Source: SZUA-217 sp034658975 (GTDB lineage: Bacteria > Actinomycetota > Acidimicrobiia > Spongiisociales > ZC4RG35). From it: a stretch of 8,442 nucleotides of DNA. The translations under genes and the position numbers were made by a program. Positions 1 to 5,052 of this stretch are shown in pieces (position 1 is the stretch's first letter; the number at the start of each line of letters is the position of its first letter). The notes beneath the pieces were generated by a model. That model had not been told where the DNA came from. It saw nothing but the letters and a program-made list of their open reading frames with translations, and ran no database searches. The stretch lies in assembly GCA_034658975.1 (NCBI GenBank), contig JAYEGJ010000102.1, positions 1-8,442 on the forward strand. Direction: 5' to 3'.

Positions 1-113
1 TGAAACGGCCTGGCGTTGCCTGGAGTCTGCCTTCGCCTCCGCCCGAGCTGGTGGTCGAGGACATCGCCGGCCTTGCCGACGTTCTGGTCGCGTCTATCCA
101 CTCTTCTGGGTAG
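1..113 (+). CDS. C-terminal end of an unrecognised protein (5' partial)
   Basis: An open frame enters from the left edge (first full codon at position 3) and stops at TAG 111-113, giving 36 visible residues that include LPSPPPELVVEDIAGLADVL and end in ...SSG. Third codon positions are almost all G, C or T, with only one A, as in the coding sequence further right, so it is probably genuinely coding. The helix-forming, acidic end resembles the ordinary C-terminus of a soluble protein. I do not recognise the family and no catalytic motif is visible. The stop codon lies inside the left arm of the 47-bp inverted repeat, so that repeat either serves as the gene's terminator or has replaced its original end. 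The gene points the same way as nuoA, but about 270 bp separate them and the repeat lies between, so co-transcription is unlikely. Confidence 0.5.
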   Translation, partial: KRPGVAWSLPSPPPELVVEDIAGLADVLVASIHSSG

Positions 114-150
114 GTTTTTCCACGCCTGGCGTGGAAAAACCTACCCAGAA
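104..150. repeat. Perfect 47-bp inverted repeat (23-bp arms, 1-nt centre), possible bidirectional terminator
   Basis: Positions 104-126 are the exact reverse complement of 128-150, with T127 as the single central base. Pairing breaks at once outside (C103 against C151). The arm runs from TTCTGGGTAGG through a T5 run to CCACGCC. Transcribed in either direction it folds into a very stable hairpin. It lies between two converging reading frames and supplies the TAG stop codon of both (111-113 on +, 143-141 on -). No U-tract follows the stem: the T and A runs lie within the arms, so it is not a textbook intrinsic terminator. It could be a bidirectional terminator, an mRNA-stabilising hairpin, or a copy of a dispersed palindromic repeat. 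The palindrome itself is certain; its role is not. Confidence 0.9.
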
Positions 151-266
151 CGGTCACGCTGAGTGCCACCCGGACCGTCGAGATACGCCGCCACGCGCGT
201 TCCCTCGGTGCGGGCGAGTGCCGGGAACTGGGCTCGTGTGGCGTTGATGGGGAAGTCGTTCGGCAT
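141..266 (-). pseudogene. N-terminal fragment of a cysteine desulfurase-like (class V aminotransferase) protein
   Basis: Reading the minus strand from ATG at 266-264 gives 41 residues to TAG at 143-141. Residues 11-36 contain RAQFPALAR, then VAAYLDGPGGTQ. This closely matches the N-terminus I know from cysteine desulfurase-like class V aminotransferases, where YLDGPGGTQ precedes the PLP-binding domain. Full-length members run to roughly 400 residues. Here similarity stops after GGTQ, is followed by five unrelated residues (RDRSG), and ends inside the 47-bp inverted repeat. The PLP lysine and nearly all of the fold are missing, and minus-strand sequence beyond the repeat (positions 1-103) does not resume the family. 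No clear ribosome binding site precedes the ATG; a GTG at 275-273 in the same frame is an alternative start. The best reading is a gene remnant left by deletion or rearrangement. A real 41-residue peptide cannot be excluded but is unlikely. Confidence 0.55.
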
Positions 267-384
267 TCGGATCACAACAGGTTGCCGAGCTCGCCGACGG
301 TCGGGCCGATGACCAACAGGTGGCTGAGATTTCCCACGTTTGCGAATTACGTCACAAGCCCGGGCCGTCCTAAGCTCAAAAATC
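267..384 (+). promoter_or_regulatory. Gene-free leader expected to hold the nuo operon promoter
   Basis: This 118-bp stretch separates the minus-strand fragment from nuoA and is the only sizeable non-coding space before the tightly packed operon. The hexamer TAAGCT at 371-376 fits the TANNNT pattern of actinobacterial -10 boxes. It ends 8 bases before the GTG at 385, which would place the transcript start at or next to the start codon (a leaderless mRNA). No Shine-Dalgarno sequence precedes that GTG, which agrees. A -35 box is not convincing: with 17-bp spacing it would be TACGTC at 348-353. No riboswitch, operator or long repeat was recognised. The assignment is inferred from position and one short motif. 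Confidence 0.35.
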
Positions 385-792
385 GTGACCCTGGTCGACT
401 ACCTACCCATCGGCCTCATGCTGTTCTTGGCCGGCGCTTTCGTGACGGTCTCGTTGACGCTATCCAAGATCATCAGCCCCAGTCGGCCCACTCCGGAGAA
501 ACTCGATCCCTATGAGTGCGGCATCGTTCCCGAGGTCGAGCCGGTCCAGCGCTTCCCCGTCAAGTTCTATCTCGTCGCCATGCTTTTCGTGATCTTTGAC
601 GTCGAGATCATCTTTCTTTTCGCCTGGGGCTCCATCTGGACGTCTCTCGGCTGGTACGGCGTTGCGGCGATCTTGATCTTCACCTTCTTCGTTGCCGAGA
701 CCTTGATGTACGTGTGGAAGCGTGGCGCCCTCGATTGGAACGTCAAACGACGCGCCCGCTACATCCCGGACCAGGCTCAGGACGCCGCTTAG
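385..792 (+). CDS. nuoA: NADH-quinone oxidoreductase subunit A (NuoA)
   Basis: Small membrane subunit of complex I. It sits beside NuoH at the base of the membrane arm and its first loop helps shape the quinone access region. Starting at GTG 385 the protein has 135 residues, within the usual size range. Three hydrophobic segments are visible at about 7-29, 60-82 and 88-111. The loop after the first carries the family signature KLDPYECG (residues 39-46, with Cys45), and the second helix carries FDVEIIFL (71-78) with the conserved acidic residues Asp72 and Glu74. The C-terminal tail is basic, then polar (KRGALDWNVKRRARYIP). An in-frame TTG at 340 would add 15 polar residues unlike NuoA N-termini, so I prefer GTG 385, which gives the typical MTLVDYLPIGL start. 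No ribosome binding site is visible, consistent with leaderless translation. It is the first gene of the operon, ending 5 bp before nuoB. Confidence 0.92.
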   Translation: MTLVDYLPIGLMLFLAGAFVTVSLTLSKIISPSRPTPEKLDPYECGIVPEVEPVQRFPVKFYLVAMLFVIFDVEIIFLFAWGSIWTSLGWYGVAAILIFTFFVAETLMYVWKRGALDWNVKRRARYIPDQAQDAA

Positions 793-797
793 CGCAT

Positions 798-1265
798 ATG
801 GCTCTCACCCCTCCCGGCAACCTGCTGATGACCACGATCGACAAGGCGGCCAACTGGGCCCGCACCAGGTCGATGTTCCCGGCAACTTTCGGTTTGGCCT
901 GCTGCGCCATCGAGATGATGGCCAGCGGTGCCGCTCACTACGACCTTGCCCGGTTCGGGATGGAGGTGTTCCGGGCCTCGCCACGCCAGGCCGATCTGAT
1001 GATCGTGGCCGGTCGGGTCAGCCAGAAGATGGCCCCCGTCTTGCGTCAGGTCTATGACCAGATGCCGGACCCCAAGTGGGTCATCTCGATGGGAGCCTGC
1101 GCCTCGACCGGGGGAATGTTCAACAACTACGCCCTGGTTCAAGGCGTCGACCAGGTCGTTCCGGTCGATGTCTACGTCCCCGGATGCCCACCCGGCCCGC
1201 AAAGCCTCATGCACGGGATCCTCAGCCTTCACGACAAGATCATGTCCGGGGAGATAGCGCATTGA
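798..1265 (+). CDS. nuoB: NADH-quinone oxidoreductase subunit B (NuoB), cluster N2 subunit
   Basis: Peripheral-arm subunit that binds the terminal [4Fe-4S] cluster N2 and passes electrons to quinone at its interface with NuoD. The 155-residue product has all four N2 ligands: the tandem pair in GLACCAIEMM (Cys35, Cys36), Cys101 in MGACASTGGMF, and Cys130 in VPGCPPGPQ. The central block MIVAGRVSQKMAPVLRQVYD (68-87) is also typical. The ATG at 798 gives the expected short N-terminus before the FPATFGLACC core. The frame stays open upstream to 714, but that part overlaps nuoA and encodes arginine-rich shadow sequence. After GCPP the sequence is GPQ where many bacterial homologues have RPE; this position varies in the family and all ligands are kept. 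The C-terminus is short, ending soon after LHDKIMSGEIAH. The stop (1263-1265) overlaps the likely start of nuoC. Confidence 0.95.
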   Translation: MALTPPGNLLMTTIDKAANWARTRSMFPATFGLACCAIEMMASGAAHYDLARFGMEVFRASPRQADLMIVAGRVSQKMAPVLRQVYDQMPDPKWVISMGACASTGGMFNNYALVQGVDQVVPVDVYVPGCPPGPQSLMHGILSLHDKIMSGEIAH

Positions 1266-1735
1266 ATCCAATGCTCGAGAATCTCGCCGCCGGCTTCGAG
1301 AACGTTGTTTGGGAAGACTCCCACGGCCAGTCGGTAGCCCGCGTTCCTCCCGACACCTGGCTTGCGTTTGCCGAGGCGGCCAAGGCGGAAGGCTTCGAGA
1401 TGCTTTCCGATGTGACCGCAGTCGACTGGATGAGACAGCGCCACGAGCGTTTCCAGGTCGTAGTCAACGTCTTGTCGATGTCTGAAGGTGTGAGGCTGAG
1501 AATGATCACATCGGTTGGCCGCGAAGACCCGACCATCCCGTCGATCACCCCGCTGTGGCCCGGTGCGGGATTTGCCGAGCGTGAGGTCTACGACATGTTC
1601 GGCATCGTCTTCGAGGGTCATCCCGATCTGACCCGAATCCTCATGCCTGACGACTGGGAGGGCCACCCCCTCCGCAAGGACTTCGGCGTCGGCTCCGTTC
1701 CCGTGCAATTCAAATCCTCGAACAAGGTCGATTGA
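1262..1735 (+). CDS. nuoC: NADH-quinone oxidoreductase subunit C (NuoC, 30-kDa subunit)
   Basis: Cofactor-free structural subunit of the connecting module that braces NuoD and NuoB. The signature of the 30-kDa family is clear: EREVYDMFGIVFEGHPDL at 106-123, followed by TRILMPDDWEGHPLRKDF (124-141). The N-terminal half holds the alpha/beta domain with FEMLSDVTAVDW and the strand FQVVVNVLSM. Two starts are possible. TTG 1262 gives 157 residues, lies 8 bases after the strong ribosome binding site GGGGAG (1248-1253), and overlaps the nuoB stop as TTGA. ATG 1271 gives 154 residues but sits 17 bases from that site. I chose TTG on spacing and coupling; the difference is three residues. NuoC is separate from NuoD here, unlike the fused NuoCD of E. 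coli. One base separates its stop from nuoD. Confidence 0.93.
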   Translation: MNPMLENLAAGFENVVWEDSHGQSVARVPPDTWLAFAEAAKAEGFEMLSDVTAVDWMRQRHERFQVVVNVLSMSEGVRLRMITSVGREDPTIPSITPLWPGAGFAEREVYDMFGIVFEGHPDLTRILMPDDWEGHPLRKDFGVGSVPVQFKSSNKVD

Positions 1736-1736
1736 A

Positions 1737-3092
1737 GTGAGTGACGAGAAGACACTCCGGGAATCCGAAACGTTCGATGTCTGGGTCGCAGGCACAGAGG
1801 AGCCCCAGTTCCAACCCACCGACGAGGGTGCCCAGGAGATCAGCGAGACCGAACCTCCCCAGCGTCTCGACACCCAACTGGGCCGGGTGATCGAGGACGA
1901 CTACGTGTTCGATGACGAGACCGATGAGGACGAGAGGATGATCGTCAACATGGGTCCGCAGCACCCATCGACACACGGTGTGCTCCGCCTCCAACTCGAG
2001 CTCGAAGGCGAGATCATTCGCCGAAGCAAGCCGATCATCGGCTATCTGCACACCGGCATGGAGAAGACGGCCGAGCAACTCACCTTTGGCCAGGGCCCGA
2101 CCAACGTCACTCGCATGGACTACCTCGCTCCGCTCCACGGTGAGCTGGCCTATTCGCTCGCAGTCGAACGTCTTCTCGACATCGACGTGCCGCCACGGGC
2201 GTCGGCGATACGCGTGCTGATGACCGAATTGAACCGGGTCGCGTCACACCTGGTCGCATTGGCGACCAACGGAATGGACATAGGCGCCGTTTCGATGATG
2301 ATTTACGGCTTCCGCGAGCGCGAGTCGATCCTCGACTTCTTCGAGAAGACGACCGGGCTCCGCATGAATCACAACTACATAAGGCCCGGCGGCGTGGCGG
2401 TCGACCTCCCGCCTGGTTGGAGAGATGATGTCGCCGGCATTCTCGATGAGCTTCCCAGACGTATCGACCAGTACGACGACCTCTTGGCTGAGAACCCGAT
2501 CTGGTTATCTCGCACCAAGGGTGTCGGTGTCATAACCAGCGAAGAGGCTCTGGCTTACAGCATCACCGGTCCCGCACTTCGATCTACCGGCGTCGACTGG
2601 GATCTGAGGAAGGCCTTCCCCTATTCGGGAATCGAGCAGTATGAATTCGATGTGGCGGTAGGGGAGAACGGGGACGTCTACGACCGCTACCGAATCAAGG
2701 TCGACGAGATTCACGAGTCGCTGAAGATCGTCGCACAGGTCATGGACGCCATGCCGAAGGGGGACTACAGGGTCGACGACCGGAAGGTCACGCCGCCGCC
2801 TCGCGCTCGCATCGACGAGTCCATGGAAGCCCTGATCCACCACTTCAAACTGTTCACCGAAGGGTTCAAAGTCCCTGCCGGCGAAACCTACATTGCCGTG
2901 GAATCACCGCGCGGCGAACTCGGCTGCTATCTCGTGTCCGACGGTGGAGCCAACCCCTACCGAATGCACACACGGGCGCCTTCCTTCTACAACATTCAGG
3001 CTCTTCCCATCACCATGGCAGACAGTCTGATGGCCGACACCGTCGCCACGGTCGCATCGATGGACGCCATCATGGGAGACGTCGACCGATGA
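1737..3092 (+). CDS. nuoD: NADH-quinone oxidoreductase subunit D (NuoD, 49-kDa subunit)
   Basis: Peripheral-arm subunit, related to the large subunit of NiFe hydrogenases, that forms most of the quinone headgroup site with NuoB. The GTG start gives 451 residues. The conserved core begins at MGPQHPSTHGVLRL (from residue 72), with the quinone-site histidines in QHPSTHG (His76, His80) and the conserved tyrosine in GYLHTGMEK (Tyr103). Further family blocks are RMDYLAPLHGELAYSLAVE, NYIRPGGVAVDLPPGW, ARIDESMEALIHHFKLFTEG, ESPRGELG and the end APSFYNIQALP...IMGDVDR. Residues 1-67 form an extension with 23 Asp/Glu and only 5 Lys/Arg, not part of the core fold. An internal ATG at 1938 (MIVNMGPQ) would remove it, but the upstream part keeps the same codon bias and joins closely to nuoC, with a weak AAGG ribosome binding site at 1724-1727. 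The stop overlaps nuoE as ATGA. Confidence 0.95.
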   Translation: MSDEKTLRESETFDVWVAGTEEPQFQPTDEGAQEISETEPPQRLDTQLGRVIEDDYVFDDETDEDERMIVNMGPQHPSTHGVLRLQLELEGEIIRRSKPIIGYLHTGMEKTAEQLTFGQGPTNVTRMDYLAPLHGELAYSLAVERLLDIDVPPRASAIRVLMTELNRVASHLVALATNGMDIGAVSMMIYGFRERESILDFFEKTTGLRMNHNYIRPGGVAVDLPPGWRDDVAGILDELPRRIDQYDDLLAENPIWLSRTKGVGVITSEEALAYSITGPALRSTGVDWDLRKAFPYSGIEQYEFDVAVGENGDVYDRYRIKVDEIHESLKIVAQVMDAMPKGDYRVDDRKVTPPPRARIDESMEALIHHFKLFTEGFKVPAGETYIAVESPRGELGCYLVSDGGANPYRMHTRAPSFYNIQALPITMADSLMADTVATVASMDAIMGDVDR

Positions 3093-3712
3093 GCCACTGG
3101 TCGGAGGCAACCCGAGAGCGAGCGAGCGAGATCGTGTCGAGGTACCCCGAGAGAAGGTCGGCCGTCATGCCTCTCCTCTATCTGGCCATGTCCCAAGACG
3201 GGTACCTCACCACCGAGGGAATGGAAGAAGTAGCGGAATGGACCGGCATCCTCCCGGCTCAGGTCCAGTCGGTTGCCAGCTTCTACACCATGTTCAAACG
3301 GGAGCGGACGGGTCAATACCTCGTCTCGGCCTGCACCTCCATCTCATGCATGCTCCTGGGCGGCGACGATGTGCTTCATGCCATCGAGGACGAGTCGGGT
3401 GTTCCCCATGGTGAGACCGATGAGGACGGCGTCCTTTCCGTCGAGCACGTCGAATGCATCGGTGCCTGTGGTGGCGCCCCCGCGGTCCAGGTCAACTACG
3501 AGCTCATCGAAGGGGTGACTTCGGAGAAGGCGCGTGAGTTGGTGCGCTGGCTGACTTCGGCCCGGCCCGAGGTGGTCAACACCGACGAAATGCAAGAGTT
3601 GTTCGGGGACAAGAAGAGCTTTGACTGGGCCATCCGCGAGGAATCCGGTGCCCTCGGTCCGTATCCGGCCTTCCAGCCACTCGGAACCGTGGCACGCGAG
3701 GGGGACGCGTGA
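3089..3712 (+). CDS. nuoE: NADH-quinone oxidoreductase subunit E (NuoE, 24-kDa subunit)
   Basis: Thioredoxin-fold ferredoxin subunit of the NADH-oxidising module, holding the off-pathway [2Fe-2S] cluster N1a next to the FMN of NuoF. The four ligands are present as Cys82 and Cys87 (ACTSISCMLLGG) and Cys123 and Cys127 (VECIGACGGAP). The N-terminal helical bundle has the usual SAVMPLLYLAMSQDGYLTTEGM and VQSVASFYTMF blocks. At 207 residues it is longer than the E. coli form of about 165: roughly 45 residues follow the ferredoxin fold (after VRWLTSARPEVV), with ELFGDKKSFDWAIREESGALG. I believe similar tails occur in actinobacterial NuoE, but could not check. The ATG overlaps the nuoD stop and has a good ribosome binding site, GGGAG at 3074-3078, 10 bases upstream. 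Its stop overlaps the nuoF start as GTGA. Confidence 0.94.
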   Translation: MSHWSEATRERASEIVSRYPERRSAVMPLLYLAMSQDGYLTTEGMEEVAEWTGILPAQVQSVASFYTMFKRERTGQYLVSACTSISCMLLGGDDVLHAIEDESGVPHGETDEDGVLSVEHVECIGACGGAPAVQVNYELIEGVTSEKARELVRWLTSARPEVVNTDEMQELFGDKKSFDWAIREESGALGPYPAFQPLGTVAREGDA

Positions 3713-5052
3713 CCACGGCTCTCGTCATAACCCGGCGGATGATGGACCATCCGGGCGATTCACACACCATCGCCCGCTATGAGTCGACGGGCGGGTATGC
3801 CCAGGCCAAAAGGGCCCTCGGGATGACCCGCGAAGAGCTGGTCGAAGAGGTCAAGGCATCCGGTCTGCTCGGTCGCGGTGGCGCTGCGTTCTCGGCCGGT
3901 CTGAAGTGGAGCTTCCTCGCGCCCGACAGGCCCTCCTACCTGGTGGTGAATGGCGACGAGTCAGAGCCGGGCACCTTCAAGGACCGCCAGCTTCTCGAAA
4001 GAGATCCTCACCAGATGATCGACGGGATGATCATCACTTCCATTGCTAACGAGGTTCACCACGCCTTTGTCTACATCCGCGGCGAGTATCCCAAGCCGGC
4101 CCGACGAGTGCAGACGGCTGTCGACGAGGCCTATTCGAAGGGCTATCTCGGCAAGGGAATCTTCGGTTCCGACTACGACCTGGACCTGACCGTGCACCTC
4201 GGTGGAGGCGCCTACATATGCGGCGAAGAGACCGCCCTGATCAACTCTCTCGAAGGCAAGCGAGGCGAGCCACGTCTCAAACCGCCCTATTTCCCGGCGG
4301 CCAAGGGTCTCTACATGAAGCCGACGATCGTCAACAACGTCGAGACGATCTCGAACGTGCCTCACATTCTGTCGATGGGCTCGGCGGACTACGCAGGGCT
4401 CTTCGACGCTCCCGACACCGGAACCTTCATGATGTCGCTGTCGGGGCACGTGAACCGTCCCGGTAACTATGAGCTGCCCCACGGAATCACCTGGCGTGAG
4501 CTGATCTACGACATCGGTGGAGGCATCAAGGACGGGAAAGAGATGAAGGCCTGGATCCCCGGCGGGGCATCCGCACCTTGGTTCGTACCGTCTGAGCACC
4601 TCGACCTCGAGATCACCAAGGACGCCACGGCCGCTGCCGGTTCGATGCTTGGCTCCGGTGCCGTGATCGTCATGGACGAGGACACCTGCATGGTCAGGGC
4701 GGCGGAGCGCCTGGTGCGCTTTTTTGCCCATGAATCGTGCGGACAGTGCACCCCCTGTCGCGAGGGAACCACCTGGCTGGAGATGATCCTTCGCCGGATC
4801 GAGGATGGTCAGGGCCGCGCCGTCGATCTGGACCTGGCGATAGACGTCTCCGACGGAATCAGCATCGGTCTGAGCTGGCCGCCGAAGATGACCACGATTT
4901 GTCCTCTCGGTCCCTCGGCGGTGTCCCCGATCATGGCTCTCAAGGACTACTTCCGCGATGAGGTCGAAGCCCATATCAGCCATGGCGGGTGCCCCGTTTC
5001 TTCCCCCAGGAGCGGAGCGACCTTGGGGGGAGAGATGGGTGAAGAGGAATGA
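3709..5052 (+). CDS. nuoF: NADH-quinone oxidoreductase subunit F (NuoF), NADH- and FMN-binding
   Basis: Catalytic entry point of complex I: it oxidises NADH, passes a hydride to FMN, and feeds electrons to cluster N3. The 447-residue product has the NADH-site glycine-rich loop GRGGAAF (55-61), the FMN-site block NGDESEPGTFKDR (81-93), and GGGAYICGEETALINSLEG (165-183). The N3 cysteines are Cys344, Cys347 and Cys350 in ESCGQCTPCREGT, and Cys398 in TTICPLGPSAVSP. The 48-residue gap from Cys350 to Cys398 is longer than the roughly 40 I recall for E. coli-type enzymes; the extra ISIGLSWPPKM stretch fits an actinobacterial type. The GTG start at 3709 overlaps the nuoE stop, with GAGGGG 5 bases upstream (3698-3703). 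After GGCP the last 18 residues (430-447) look unlike NuoF: they use codons such as AGG, TTG and GGA and are encoded by a hairpin-containing segment (see 5003-5030). Confidence 0.95.
   Translation: MTTALVITRRMMDHPGDSHTIARYESTGGYAQAKRALGMTREELVEEVKASGLLGRGGAAFSAGLKWSFLAPDRPSYLVVNGDESEPGTFKDRQLLERDPHQMIDGMIITSIANEVHHAFVYIRGEYPKPARRVQTAVDEAYSKGYLGKGIFGSDYDLDLTVHLGGGAYICGEETALINSLEGKRGEPRLKPPYFPAAKGLYMKPTIVNNVETISNVPHILSMGSADYAGLFDAPDTGTFMMSLSGHVNRPGNYELPHGITWRELIYDIGGGIKDGKEMKAWIPGGASAPWFVPSEHLDLEITKDATAAAGSMLGSGAVIVMDEDTCMVRAAERLVRFFAHESCGQCTPCREGTTWLEMILRRIEDGQGRAVDLDLAIDVSDGISIGLSWPPKMTTICPLGPSAVSPIMALKDYFRDEVEAHISHGGCPVSSPRSGATLGGEMGEEE
5003..5030 (+). repeat. Imperfect GC-rich hairpin at the nuoF/nuoG junction
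   Basis: CCCCCAGG at 5003-5010 pairs with CCTTGGGGG at 5021-5029 (one bulged T), leaving AGCGGAGCGA in the loop. It lies in the last codons of nuoF, just upstream of the nuoG start at 5049. The purine-rich run GGGGGGAGAG (5025-5034), the only strong ribosome-binding-like sequence nearby, is partly in the right arm. Folding could therefore influence initiation of nuoG or mRNA decay between the two genes. The surrounding codons encode a tail not typical of NuoF, suggesting a small repeat element that entered the 3' end of the gene. The pairing is visible; the origin and effect are inference. Confidence 0.5.

Noticed and set aside
104..150. Calling the palindrome a standard Rho-independent terminator
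   Set aside because: No run of T follows the stem on either strand; the T5/A5 tracts are inside the arms. A terminator role stays possible but unproven, so it is listed as an inverted repeat.
340..384. Longer nuoA from TTG 340
   Set aside because: The added residues are polar and unlike NuoA N-termini, and no ribosome binding site precedes the TTG.
714..797. Longer nuoB starting inside nuoA
   Set aside because: The 28 extra residues are Arg/Pro-rich shadow sequence of nuoA. The ATG at 798 gives a normal NuoB N-terminus.
3961..4983. A 340-codon open frame on the minus strand opposite nuoF
   Set aside because: The opposite strand carries an unmistakable full-length NuoF with all motifs. Long antisense frames are expected from the G/C third-position bias, and the antisense translation resembles no family I know.
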